Positions 10,401 to 19,248 of a DNA stretch of 64,000 bases are shown here, one piece after another. The stretch comes from Ferribacterium limneticum (GTDB lineage Bacteria > Pseudomonadota > Gammaproteobacteria > Burkholderiales > Rhodocyclaceae): positions 3,780,001-3,844,000 of the forward strand of contig NZ_CP075190.1 in the NCBI RefSeq assembly GCF_020510585.1, in the 5' to 3' direction. The notes beneath the pieces are model-generated. The model saw nothing but the letters and a program-made list of their open reading frames with translations. It was not told the origin of the DNA and made no database searches. The position numbers were made by a program, and so were the translations under genes. Each line of letters begins with the position of its first letter. The stretch's first letter is position 1.

Positions 10401-12609
10401 GAGCCACGAGATTCGCACGCCGATGAACGCCATCATCGGCATGGCCGACCTCTGCCTCGAAACCGCCTTGAATGACCGTCAGCGGAACTATCTGGCCAAG
10501 ATAAAGACGGCTTCGGATGCCCTGCTCCACATCATTGACGACATTCTCGACTTCTCGAAGATCGAGGTCGGCATGCTGCAGATGGAAAACGTTCCTTTTG
10601 TCCTGGAAACCGTTTTCGACCAGCTTTCCGCAGTCACCGCGCTGCGTGCCGAGAATCAGGGCATTGAGCTCAGTTACCACATCGACAATGACTCGCACCT
10701 GCTGGGTGGCGATTCGCTACGGCTGGGGCAGGTCCTGACCAATCTGGTGACCAATGCACTGAAGTTTTCCGTGGGCGGCAACGTCGTGGTCACGGTTGAA
10801 ACAACATTCCCGGAGACAGACTGGGCCGAACTGCACTTTGCCGTTCGCGATGAAGGCATTGGCATGTCGCCGGAACAAGTTGAAAAGCTTTTCCAGCCGT
10901 TTACCCAGGCCGATGTCTCGACCACGCGCCGCTATGGCGGCACGGGGCTGGGCCTGGCTATTTCGCGCCACCTCGTGGAAAGGATGGGAGGGCGAATATG
11001 GGTTGTCAGCGCCCCCGGCCAAGGCAGCACTTTCCATTTCACGGCGAAATTTGCCAACCGGGGGCTCGACCGACGTTCCGGGGTCGCCGCCTTGGCACAA
11101 AGGCTGGCCAAATTTGCCGACCGCCCGGTGATGGTGGTCGACGACAGTCCGATTGCCCGGCAACTCCTCGAGCACATCATCGGAAGACTTGGCCTGAAAG
11201 TGCGGGCGGTCGATTGCGCCGAGGCCGCGCTGGCCCTGGCGGCGGACGACAGCGCCCGCTATCTGGCCTGCCTGGTGGACTGGCGGATGCCCGGAGTGGA
11301 CGGGATAGAGACCATTCGCCGCTTGCGTGTCGCGCTCTCATCAGGGAATTCAGTTCCGCCGCCGATGATTCTGGTGACCGCCTACAGTCATCAGGAAGAA
11401 TTGCACGAGATCAGCCATGAAATCGACAGCCTGCTCGCCAAGCCGGTCAGCGCTCGCCATGTTTATGTCGAACTGGCGCGTTGCTTGGGCATAGCCGCCC
11501 AGCAGGCGCCCACACCTGACCGCCGCAAGGCGGCGGACCGGCAATGGTCGAGATTTCGCCATCTCGACATTTTGCTGGTCGAGGACATCGAGGTGAATCA
11601 GGCGGTCATCTGCGCCTTGCTGGCCGATGTCGGCATTACCGTGCGCCTTGCCTCGAACGGTGTCGAAGCGCTCGACGCGGTGTCGCGCAAAGTGCCGGAC
11701 CTGATCCTGATGGACTGCCAGATGCCGGTGATGGATGGCTTTACTGCTACCCGGAAACTTCGTGAAAATCCGGACTGGCAGAAAATTCAGGTGATTGCCC
11801 TGACCGCCAATGCGATGGTTGAGGACAAGGAGGCCTGCCGGGCTGCAGGCATGAATTCACACGTACCCAAACCGGTCCGCATGGATGTTCTCTACGAACA
11901 GATGGCGCAGTGTTTCCCGGACCTTCCTGCCGCCGAAACAGATGAAATGAATCACCAAAGCGTTCCTTCGGCGGAAAACTCCCTGCCGGCATTTCCAGGT
12001 ATCAACGTCGCGATCGGACTGGCCCATGTCGGCGGCCGACTCCCCTTGCTGCTCCGGGTCCTCAAGCAGTTCCGCGATACGCAGGGACAGGGTTTCGGGC
12101 CGCAGTTCACCGCCGCGCAAGCGGCCGCCGACTGGCTGACGGCCACGCGACTGGCCCACTCACTGAAAGGCGTGGCGCATACCGTCGGCGCCACCGACCT
12201 TGGTGAATCGGCCGAAGCCCTGGAACGGGTGGCAGCGGTCCACGACGCTGCCAAATGCGATGCGCATTTACCCCGGCTTCTTGAGCTATTGCATCGGGTG
12301 ACAAGCGGGCTGGCCGAAGTTGATCATCTGATTGACGCCGGCAATGGTTTATCAGAAGCTTCAGCGGTCGATAGCGAAAGAACCAAAACCTTGCTGGCCA
12401 GACTCGCGGAAATGCTGAAACTGCACGATACGGCGGCTGACGACCTGGCTGAAAAGATTTCGCCCTACTTTGCCAATTCGGCCAATCGCATCGCCTGGGA
12501 TGCCGTCCGCCAGGCCATCGACCGCTATGACTACCCGTTGGCCGATAGCCGGCTGGCGAGCCTGAAAGAATTATTGTCCGTGCCAGTGCAAGACAACCGA
12601 GATGAATGA
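7432..12609 (+). CDS. Hybrid sensor histidine kinase with six PAS-like domains, two receivers and HPt
   Basis: 1725 residues. The N-terminus has hydrophobic segments at about 10-30, 45-65, 90-110 and 120-185, the last resembling the KdpD-type DUF4118 membrane region. Six PAS/PAC-like units follow at about 205-325, 335-445, 455-575, 585-700, 705-825 and 855-975. HisKA has its phosphorylated His at about 992 (SHEIRTPMN), followed by an ATPase domain with a GGTGLGLAI G-box near 1170. Receiver 1 has its Asp at about 1283 (DWRMPG) and receiver 2 at about 1428 (DCQMPVMDG). A C-terminal HPt domain has its His at about 1576 (AHSLKG). This BarA/EvgS-like layout supports an internal phosphorelay. The start has no strong Shine-Dalgarno. 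It overlaps the next gene by 8 bp, so the HD-GYP regulator is the likely partner. The signal sensed is unknown. Confidence 0.93.
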   Translation: MNTTARDRFILVATAAYAGLASAWIFLSDQLLSLFADIESIVWLSTAKGILFVIVTATFFFFALRAVPAVRAIGSESLLETFATGVTPGRRPRWLTYAFAIVVTLAMLVLRNNLADALGDRPMMILFMLPIILSALLGGLGPGLLATALAALSVNYQAIPPIGSFAIESKQYLFQWCFLIVNGVAISLLSEALRRSLATGEVDRRLLAAVVSGTSDAVFVKDLQGRYQLVNAAAAEFVGRTIEEIIGRDDHFLFPESSARSVIETDQAILAAGHTQTHEECVTTHEGRNLVFLETKGPVFDSSGKIVGLFGISKDVTARAQAETTLQQSESALREAQHLAKIGTWSWDLRTGAHWWSDEIYLIYGRDRSLPPVIYPEVEMYFTPDSWALLSACVEKGLAEGDSYECDAEVVRPDGSHRWITARGKALRDADGKIINLHGTVQDITERKLTEELLRLSEQRFRTLFQHAPMPMALVDAEGTVLDLNEHFSQLFGYTIADVPTLDAWWQLAYPDPAYAAWVRSNWGAALDHARNEGTDIPAAEYEIRSKSGEIRSVVISGIVSEGGFLASFFDITERKAAESQRYLFSEAVRQSAQPLLIADADTCINYINPAFTQVFGYQLDDLFGQPVSCLVPPTEAEKREHAEAIEKIGLTGTWTAEVERLTKDGRRIPFIVNVGAIIVGQGKLSGFVASYLDLRPLREKDLMLRKLSLAVEQSPESIIITNLDAEIEYVNDAFVKRTGYSRDEALGQKPSLLRSGDTPPEVYADLWQTLRRGADWRGELRNRRKDGSEYIEFSIIAPIRQIDGSITHYVAVQQDVTEFKHNAEELQLHRQHLEELVEARTREVRYQTQSLQAMIDTIPHMAWLKDAEGNFMAVNEAYAQVAGMSRALLLGKSDFDVWPRAAAERYRAEDLEVITSRSQKTIEGALPNHPDTCYETFRAPILDADMTVIGTVGFSRDIKLQRQMEAELAHRADEAEAATQAKSSFLANMSHEIRTPMNAIIGMADLCLETALNDRQRNYLAKIKTASDALLHIIDDILDFSKIEVGMLQMENVPFVLETVFDQLSAVTALRAENQGIELSYHIDNDSHLLGGDSLRLGQVLTNLVTNALKFSVGGNVVVTVETTFPETDWAELHFAVRDEGIGMSPEQVEKLFQPFTQADVSTTRRYGGTGLGLAISRHLVERMGGRIWVVSAPGQGSTFHFTAKFANRGLDRRSGVAALAQRLAKFADRPVMVVDDSPIARQLLEHIIGRLGLKVRAVDCAEAALALAADDSARYLACLVDWRMPGVDGIETIRRLRVALSSGNSVPPPMILVTAYSHQEELHEISHEIDSLLAKPVSARHVYVELARCLGIAAQQAPTPDRRKAADRQWSRFRHLDILLVEDIEVNQAVICALLADVGITVRLASNGVEALDAVSRKVPDLILMDCQMPVMDGFTATRKLRENPDWQKIQVIALTANAMVEDKEACRAAGMNSHVPKPVRMDVLYEQMAQCFPDLPAAETDEMNHQSVPSAENSLPAFPGINVAIGLAHVGGRLPLLLRVLKQFRDTQGQGFGPQFTAAQAAADWLTATRLAHSLKGVAHTVGATDLGESAEALERVAAVHDAAKCDAHLPRLLELLHRVTSGLAEVDHLIDAGNGLSEASAVDSERTKTLLARLAEMLKLHDTAADDLAEKISPYFANSANRIAWDAVRQAIDRYDYPLADSRLASLKELLSVPVQDNRDE

Positions 12610-13642
12610 AGCGATAGAGCGAAACCCGATGGGCACCATACTGGTCGTCGATGACATTCCGGAAAACATTTCGACACTGGCCGGCATGCTGCGCGACAAC
12701 TATCGCGTGCTTTTTGCCACGAGCGGGGCCGATGCGCTGGAGATTGTTCGCCGACAGCAGTTCGACCTGATCCTGCTCGATGTCATGATGCCCGGAATGG
12801 ATGGCTATGAAGTCTGTCGGCGGCTCAAGGCGGACATCGTCACGCGGGAGATTCCGGTCATTTTCGTGACCGCGCTGACCGAAGTCCAGGACGAAACCAG
12901 GGGGCTGGAACTGGGCGCCGTCGATTTTCTGCACAAGCCCTGCCATGCCGCGATTGTCCGTCTGCGCGTCCAGCTCCATATTGAACGCCATAACCGCAGC
13001 CATAGTCTGGAGCGACTGGTTCAGGAGCGCACCCGGGAATTGGACGAGACGCGTATCGAGATCGTCCGCCGACTGGGCCGGGCAGCCGAATACCGGGATA
13101 ACGAGACCGGCATGCACGTCATTCGCATGAGCAAATCATCGCGACTGCTGGCGCGGGCGGCCGGCGTTGCCGAGCGCCAGGCCAACCTGTTGCTCAATGC
13201 AGCGCCGATGCACGATATCGGAAAAATCGGCATTCCCGACCGCGTCCTCATCAAGCCCGGCCCGCTTGACCCGGAAGAGTGGGCTTTGATGAAAACACAC
13301 CCGCTGATTGGCGCCGAGATCATCGGCGACCATCCATCCGAACTCCTGCAAATGGCCCGGACCGTCGCCCTGACCCACCATGAAAAATGGGATGGCAGCG
13401 GCTATCCGCACGGGCTTGCCGGCGATGGAATTCCGCTGGAGGGGCGCATCGTGACGATCGCCGATGTATTTGACGCACTGACCAGTGAGCGGCCCTATAA
13501 ACACGCCTGGAGCACGGCCGAGGCCGTTGATTTCATGCGAGCCCAATCCGGAACCATGTTTGATCCGGCTTTGCTCAACCTGTTCCTGGACTTGATTCCG
13601 CAAGTCGAGGACATCCGCCGGCGCTACGCCGATACCCCATAG
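12602..13642 (+). CDS. Response regulator with HD-GYP output domain (putative c-di-GMP phosphodiesterase)
   Basis: 346 residues. The receiver domain (about 10-125) has its phosphoacceptor Asp near residue 60 in LLDVMMPGMDG and a conserved Lys in the HKP motif. A short coiled-coil linker is followed by the HD-GYP domain: HDIGKIGIPD (HD at 204-205) and HHEKWDGSGYPHG (GYP at 267-269). Known HD-GYP proteins hydrolyse c-di-GMP to pGpG or GMP. The metal-binding and GYP residues are intact, so activity is plausible. Its ATG lies inside the end of the kinase gene, indicating translational coupling. A second ATG at 12629 is possible but would leave a gap after the kinase stop. Confidence 0.92.
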   Translation: MNEAIERNPMGTILVVDDIPENISTLAGMLRDNYRVLFATSGADALEIVRRQQFDLILLDVMMPGMDGYEVCRRLKADIVTREIPVIFVTALTEVQDETRGLELGAVDFLHKPCHAAIVRLRVQLHIERHNRSHSLERLVQERTRELDETRIEIVRRLGRAAEYRDNETGMHVIRMSKSSRLLARAAGVAERQANLLLNAAPMHDIGKIGIPDRVLIKPGPLDPEEWALMKTHPLIGAEIIGDHPSELLQMARTVALTHHEKWDGSGYPHGLAGDGIPLEGRIVTIADVFDALTSERPYKHAWSTAEAVDFMRAQSGTMFDPALLNLFLDLIPQVEDIRRRYADTP

Positions 13643-13650
13643 AGGATTCC

Positions 13651-13686
13651 GGGAGCGTCAGTCACGAGCTGACGGTGGCAACTCCC
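13651..13686. terminator. Hairpin between convergent genes
   Basis: GGGAG at 13651 pairs with CTCCC at the end, and an inner stem CGTCAG/CTGACG closes at 13656-13674. There is no T-run on either strand, so a terminator role between the HD-GYP gene and the minus-strand gene is only a possibility. Confidence 0.4.
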
Positions 13687-13689
13687 GCG

Positions 13690-13947
13690 TCAGGCCACAT
13701 GGGTCCGATGCGTACCTTCCCGGTTAACCTCATCGCCCGGCTTCAGCATCAAGGCCACCAGCGCAGCGGTCAGACCGGTCAGCGCCCAGAACATGAAGAA
13801 ACCGAGCGAGTAGACCACCATCGGGCTCCAGTCCACTGGCTCGCCGAACAGATACAACAGTTTCGGGTCAATGAAGGTAAAGAAAAATGTTTCGCCGGCA
13901 ACTGCGGTAAAGAAGGAAAGAAACAGCAGGTTGATCCATTTCGGCAT
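13690..13947 (-). CDS. Small membrane protein of unknown function
   Basis: 85 residues with two hydrophobic segments (about 5-30 and 42-68) and a charged, His-containing tail. The ATG is preceded by CGGAGAC at good spacing, which supports this frame over a longer overlapping open frame on the same strand. I do not recognise the family. It is convergent with the HD-GYP gene and its upstream side faces a 500-bp gap, so it is probably monocistronic. Confidence 0.7.
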   Translation of the reverse strand: MPKWINLLFLSFFTAVAGETFFFTFIDPKLLYLFGEPVDWSPMVVYSLGFFMFWALTGLTAALVALMLKPGDEVNREGTHRTHVA

Positions 13948-14460
13948 GGTGGGTCTCCGTGAATATTCGAAGGAGTGCAGCGCTGACAGGACCGGGGAAA
14001 GGAAATGCTCTCGGCGTTCTTTAGACTGCGAATCGCCACAAAGTTCGGGAGAAAATGCGGCTTTCTCGCGCTGGCTACACCTGAGGCGATTTCATTTTTG
14101 GCCGTTTTTTCGGGTTGACCGTAGCAATCGGCACACGTCCTGCAACTCGCTGGACAAGGCGCCGAAGATTGACGGTGCTTGAGACCACGCCGGAATCTTG
14201 GAATGTCGGAAAATCTTACACTTCGCGTCAGATGATTTCTGCCCACTGCCCCTGGTGGCCAGCAATTGACACGGCGCAGCATGCCAATGGCAAGCAAAGC
14301 ACTTGATTCGAAATATCTATTTTAAATATCCGCGATAGCAATGACTGGACACCGGAGACAAGGCGCGAATCATGCTTTATGCATCAGCGATTCAATCTCG
14401 CCATCCCCAGCAGGACTAACCATCCCCGTCCTGCTTGCCAGCTCAAAGGAAATTCTCCCC
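13948..14460. other. Non-coding gap, divergent promoter region
   Basis: About 510 bp between a minus-strand gene and the + strand metalloprotease gene. It contains one full copy of the interspersed repeat (14089-14128). An A/T-rich tract at 14308-14335 may hold a promoter for the downstream gene. The frame of that gene is open back to 14341, but no ribosome site supports starting there. Confidence 0.6.
14089..14128 (+). repeat. Interspersed ~38-bp repeat, full copy
   Basis: Left box ATTTCATTTTTGGCCG, T-run, then CGGGTTGACCGTAGCAAT. It lies in a divergent intergenic region, away from stop codons. Confidence 0.85.
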
Positions 14461-15495
14461 ATGTTTTACCCCACCGAAAAACCGAATCGAATCGCCCGTC
14501 TGGTGCGCCTTGCCGTCAGCAGCGGTTTCATCGCCGGCAGCCTGGCCTTCGCCACGGCCGCCCAGGCTGGCATCACCTTCGAGTTCGACTACGGCGTCGA
14601 CAACGGTAGCGGCTTCTGGGATGCGACCGAAGGCGCCACTCGACGCGCCGCCATGGATACGGCCTCCAGCGCCTTCTCCAGCATGTTCGGCAGCCACTTC
14701 AGCAACACGGCAACCATCCTGCTTTCGGCCACCGCCACCAACGATGCCAACAGCAGCAACCTGGCCTCGGCCGGCAGCTCGCTGTTCTCGACCGGCACGG
14801 CCGGCTTCACCCTCAATGACGTCGTTCGCGTCAAGGCGCTGGGCGGCGCCGACCTGAACGGTGCGGCGGCCGATGGTTCGGTCGATGTAAACTTCGGCCA
14901 GCCTTGGCACTACGACTTGAACAGCCAGGCGCCGAATACCAAGTACGACTTTTACAGCACCATCTACCACGAATTCACCCACGCCCTCGGCTTCTCGTCG
15001 ACCATTGCCCAGGACGGCTCGCCGCTCGACACCAAGCAGTGGGGAACCTTCGACCAATTCCTGGTAGACAAGAACGGCAACCGCGTAGTCGATGCCAACA
15101 CCTTCGAACTGAACCAGGGCGTCTGGGATGCGGCCAGCGTCGGCAGCACCGGTACCGCGCTGGCGGCCGATCACGTCGCCGGCATGTATTTCGATGGCAG
15201 CTTTGCCAAGGCGGCCAACGGCGGCAATGCGGTTGAGCTGTACAGCCCGGCCATCTGGAATGGCGGCAGCAGCATTTCCCACACCGATGACGACAGCGCC
15301 AACCTTTACGGCACGATGATGACCGCCATGGGTCCGACCGGCCCCTGGCCGCGCGACTACAGCGCCATCGAAGTCGGCATGATGCGCGACCTTGGTTACA
15401 CGGTGGTCGCGGTGCCGGAGCCTGAAACCTATGCCATGCTGCTGGCCGGCCTCGGCCTGATTGGCTTTATCGCACGGCGCCGCCGCGCGGCCTGA
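14461..15495 (+). CDS. PEP-CTERM-anchored putative zinc metalloprotease
   Basis: 344 residues from the ATG at 14461, which has AAGGAA upstream. A signal peptide (RLVRL, then a hydrophobic stretch ending AAQA, about residues 15-38) precedes the mature part. Residues 170-174 form HEFTH followed by ALGF, a metzincin-like zinc site with catalytic Glu171. The C-terminus has VPEPETYAMLLAGLGLIG followed by a basic RRRR cluster, a clear PEP-CTERM sorting signal. Known PEP-CTERM proteins are processed by exosortase and sent to the cell surface, often with exopolysaccharide genes; no exosortase is in this window. A perfect terminator follows. The substrate is unknown, and a proteolytic role is inferred from the zinc motif only. 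Confidence 0.88.
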   Translation: MFYPTEKPNRIARLVRLAVSSGFIAGSLAFATAAQAGITFEFDYGVDNGSGFWDATEGATRRAAMDTASSAFSSMFGSHFSNTATILLSATATNDANSSNLASAGSSLFSTGTAGFTLNDVVRVKALGGADLNGAAADGSVDVNFGQPWHYDLNSQAPNTKYDFYSTIYHEFTHALGFSSTIAQDGSPLDTKQWGTFDQFLVDKNGNRVVDANTFELNQGVWDAASVGSTGTALAADHVAGMYFDGSFAKAANGGNAVELYSPAIWNGGSSISHTDDDSANLYGTMMTAMGPTGPWPRDYSAIEVGMMRDLGYTVVAVPEPETYAMLLAGLGLIGFIARRRRAA

Positions 15496-15515
15496 TACGC
15501 TACGCTCCACTATGC

Positions 15516-15545
15516 GGGGATCGCGGCAACGCGATCCCCTTTTTT
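15516..15545 (+). terminator. Intrinsic terminator after the PEP-CTERM metalloprotease gene
   Basis: Ten-base perfect arms GGGGATCGCG and CGCGATCCCC around GCAA, followed by six T. Confidence 0.95.
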
Positions 15546-15566
15546 CATTCCTCCAGGAGCAAAAGC

Positions 15567-16106
15567 ATGCCAATCCGACTGAAACCTCTGGTCACCAGCC
15601 TGCTGCTAGGAATGTCCTGCCTGACCGGGAGCAATTCGATGGCAATGGAAAGCACCACCACCGCTGGCCTGCCGCAGACCTACCGGCTCGAAGAGGTCAG
15701 CGTTCGCCTGACGCGCCAGCCGGGCAGGCCGAACTTTCCGTTACAGCGCATCAGCCTGACCGGCAAGGGAAGCGCGACGCTGGAACGGGATGGCCAGAGC
15801 CAGCCCTTCCATTACACTGCGCAAGATCTGCTAGGCGTCCTCAACGAACTCTACCGAATCCGCTTCTTCGACCTGGCCAAGAACTACAGCACCCGCCATT
15901 CGGTGTCGCTCAAGGATGACGGCACGGTCATCACCGGCCACTTGCGCCTGCAGGATGCCTCGAGCACCACAGTCTGTTTCGCCGTCGCAGCCTATGAAAA
16001 GTGTGTCACCTACACGACGGAAGGCCCTTACGAGCTGGAAAAACTGACGCAGCGCGTCTTCGCTCAAGCCGAGCAGTTGGCAGGCAAAACACTGCCGCAA
16101 AAATAA
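15567..16106 (+). CDS. Secreted protein of unknown function
   Basis: 179 residues. CCAGGAG precedes the ATG. The N-terminus (basic start, hydrophobic core to about residue 20, small residues before residue 26) looks like a signal peptide, so a periplasmic location is likely. The rest is soluble, with Cys residues near 134 and 144 that could form a disulphide. The layout is loosely like DUF6438-type secreted domains, but I would not assign it. It lies between a terminator and a repeat copy, so it is probably transcribed alone. Confidence 0.75.
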   Translation: MPIRLKPLVTSLLLGMSCLTGSNSMAMESTTTAGLPQTYRLEEVSVRLTRQPGRPNFPLQRISLTGKGSATLERDGQSQPFHYTAQDLLGVLNELYRIRFFDLAKNYSTRHSVSLKDDGTVITGHLRLQDASSTTVCFAVAAYEKCVTYTTEGPYELEKLTQRVFAQAEQLAGKTLPQK

Positions 16107-16249
16107 CGGCCAAATTGTCAGCCTGGTTGATTCGCTGCGCCGAGGGTTGGCCATGAAAGCGCTGAACAAATCGGTTTGAAGGACAAGGCGAAAATCGGAG
16201 AGCACATTTTCTGCTGCAATTTAAATCGGGGTCTGTCGCGAGTGCTCTC

Positions 16250-16285
16250 GATTTTTTGCCATTTTTCCCGGTTGACCGTAGCAAT
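16250..16285 (+). repeat. Interspersed repeat abutting the rpe stop codon
   Basis: GATTTTTTGCCATTTTT, then CCCGGTTGACCGTAGCAAT. Its right end touches the stop codon of the minus-strand rpe gene (16285-16287). Confidence 0.85.
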
Positions 16286-16995
16286 CACGCCGGGCGCGCC
16301 CCTAGCAAGGCCATCCGCAGGTCGCTGATGATCGATTCGTAGCGATGCGGATCGCCGTCCTTTCCAGCGCCGTAGACGGCTGAACCGGCGACGAAGGCGT
16401 CGACGCCGGCGCGGGCTATTTCGGCGATGTTGGCGGTGTTGACGCCACCGTCGATTTCGAGGCGGATGCGCCGGCCGGTTTCCTGTTCATAAGCATCGAG
16501 TTTGGCCCGCGCCAGTTTCGCCTTGGCCAGCGTGCCGGGGATGAATTTCTGGCCGCCGAAGCCGGGGTTGACGCTCATGAGCAGGATGACGTCGATCTTG
16601 TCGAGGACGTAATCCATGTAATCCAGCGGCGTGCCCGGGTTGAAGACCAGGCCGCTTTGACAGCCGGCATCGCGGATCAGCGACAGGCTGCGGTCGACGT
16701 GGTCGGAGGCTTCCGGGTGGAAGGTGATGATGTTGGCGCCGGCCTTGGCGAAGTCGGGGATGATGCGGTCGACGGGTTTGACCATCAAATGCACGTCGAT
16801 TGGCGCCGTGGTACATGGCCTGATGGCCTGGCAAACCAGCGGGCCGATGGTCAGGTTGGGGACGTAATGGTTGTCCATCACGTCGAAGTGAATCCAGTCG
16901 GCGCCGGAGGCGATGACGTTGCTGACCTCTTCACCGAGCTTGGCGAAATTGGCGGAGAGGATGCTTGGGGCGATGACGAAATCTGGCTGGCGCAT
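16285..16995 (-). CDS. rpe: Ribulose-phosphate 3-epimerase
   Basis: 236 residues from the ATG at 16995, preceded by GGAGG; the frame extends to 17142, but that part overlaps the terminator and aldolase end. It interconverts ribulose-5-phosphate and xylulose-5-phosphate, feeding ribulose-5-phosphate to phosphoribulokinase. Motifs: [32 protein letters not shown], and [12 protein letters not shown]. It is the last gene of the fbp-prk-tkt-gap-fba-rpe operon. A terminator-like hairpin sits immediately upstream, so it may be expressed below the rest of the operon. The product is also needed for the pentose phosphate pathway. Confidence 0.96.
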   Translation of the reverse strand: MRQPDFVIAPSILSANFAKLGEEVSNVIASGADWIHFDVMDNHYVPNLTIGPLVCQAIRPCTTAPIDVHLMVKPVDRIIPDFAKAGANIITFHPEASDHVDRSLSLIRDAGCQSGLVFNPGTPLDYMDYVLDKIDVILLMSVNPGFGGQKFIPGTLAKAKLARAKLDAYEQETGRRIRLEIDGGVNTANIAEIARAGVDAFVAGSAVYGAGKDGDPHRYESIISDLRMALLGARPA

Positions 16996-17005
16996 GGTGC
17001 CTCCG

Positions 17006-17036
17006 AAAAAAAGGCGGCCCCGGACTGCGGGGCCGC
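17006..17036 (-). terminator. Terminator-like hairpin between fba and rpe
   Basis: On the minus strand, 8-bp arms GCGGCCCC/GGGGCCGC (17029-17036 and 17014-17021) are followed by a run of seven T. The T-run ends just before the GGAGG of rpe. It should cause partial termination inside the cbb operon. Confidence 0.85.
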
Positions 17037-17071
17037 AAACGCAAGGTACAGCAGAGTGATGCTCGGTTTGG

Positions 17072-18109
17072 TCAGCGGTAGGCGGCAGCCATTTTTTCCA
17101 GTGACACGGGTTTGATGCGGCTGGCCTGACCGGCGCAGCCAAAGGCGTCGAAACGCAATTTGCAGATGTCGCGCGCCGCCGCGACGGCGGCTTTGAAGAA
17201 GGCGCGCGGATCGAATTCCTCCGGCTTTTCGGCCATCGCCTTGCGCATCGCGCCGGTCATGGCGAGACGGATATCGGTGTCGATATTGACCTTGCGCACG
17301 CCGTGGCGGATGCCTTCGACGATCTCTTCTACCGGCACGCCGTAGGTTTCCTTCATCGCACCGCCGTACTGGCGGATCACCGCCAGCCATTCCTGCGGCA
17401 CGCTGGACGAACCGTGCATGACCAGATGGGTGTTCGGGATGCGGGCGTGGATGGCCTTGATGCGGTCGATGGCGAGTATTTCACCGGTCGGCGGCCGGGT
17501 GAATTTGTAGGCGCCGTGGCTGGTGCCGATAGCGATGGCCAGTGCGTCGACGCTGGTCTTGGTGACAAAGTCGGCGGCCTCTTCCGGATCGGTCAGCATT
17601 TGCGAATGATCGAGCTTGCCGGCCGCACCGATGCCGTCTTCCTCACCGGCCTCGCCGGTTTCCAGCGAGCCGAGGCAGCCGAGTTCGCCTTCGACCGAGA
17701 CGCCGATGGCGTGGGCCATCTCGACCACTTTACGAGTCACCAGAACGTTGTAGGCGTAGTTGGCCGGCGTCTTGCCGTCGGGGCCCAGCGAACCATCCAT
17801 CATCACGCTGGAGAAGCCGCTGCGCATCGACTGCTGGCAGACGGCCGGCGAGGTGCCGTGGTCCTGATGCAGGCAGACGGGGATGTCCGGGTACTGCTCG
17901 ATGGCGGCTTCGACAAGCTTGCGCAGGAAGGGCTCGCCGGCGTATTTGCGCGCGCCCGCCGAGGCCTGCAGGATGACCGGGGAATCGCAGGCTTCGGCGG
18001 CCTGCATGATGGCCTGGATCTGCTCCATGTTATTGACGTTGAAGGCGGGTAGACCGTAGCTGTGCTCGGCCGCGTGGTCGAGTAACTGACGCAGGGAAAT
18101 CAGGGCCAT
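17072..18109 (-). CDS. cbbA: Fructose-bisphosphate aldolase, class II (Calvin operon copy)
   Basis: 345 residues from the ATG at 18109, which has AAAGGA upstream; the frame runs on to 18376 but that part is inside gap. Motifs: [35 protein letters not shown], and HGSSSVP. It condenses dihydroxyacetone phosphate with glyceraldehyde-3-phosphate, and in the Calvin cycle also with erythrose-4-phosphate. It is a paralogue of the fba at 6095-7159. It starts 11 bp after gap and is followed by a hairpin before rpe. The Calvin role rests on its place between cbbG and rpe. Confidence 0.95.
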   Translation of the reverse strand: MALISLRQLLDHAAEHSYGLPAFNVNNMEQIQAIMQAAEACDSPVILQASAGARKYAGEPFLRKLVEAAIEQYPDIPVCLHQDHGTSPAVCQQSMRSGFSSVMMDGSLGPDGKTPANYAYNVLVTRKVVEMAHAIGVSVEGELGCLGSLETGEAGEEDGIGAAGKLDHSQMLTDPEEAADFVTKTSVDALAIAIGTSHGAYKFTRPPTGEILAIDRIKAIHARIPNTHLVMHGSSSVPQEWLAVIRQYGGAMKETYGVPVEEIVEGIRHGVRKVNIDTDIRLAMTGAMRKAMAEKPEEFDPRAFFKAAVAAARDICKLRFDAFGCAGQASRIKPVSLEKMAAAYR

Positions 18110-18120
18110 GGCGTGTCCTT

Positions 18121-19146
<1,026 letters not shown>

Positions 19147-19148
19147 TT

Positions 19149-19194
19149 AAGAATTCTTGAGCGAGCCGGCCCCTTACGCCCGCAGCAACGGGCG
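19149..19194 (-). other. Hairpins in the tkt-gap spacer of the cbb operon
   Basis: A 10-bp palindrome AAGAATTCTT (19149-19158) and a stem CGCCCG/CGGGCG (19177-19194) lie in the 120-bp spacer. Neither has a T-run. They may affect mRNA processing; a function is not shown. Confidence 0.35.
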
Positions 19195-19248
19195 TTCGGG
19201 ACGGCTTGAATTGAGGGTGGCCGGGCTAGGCTGGCGTCGGATCAGGCA

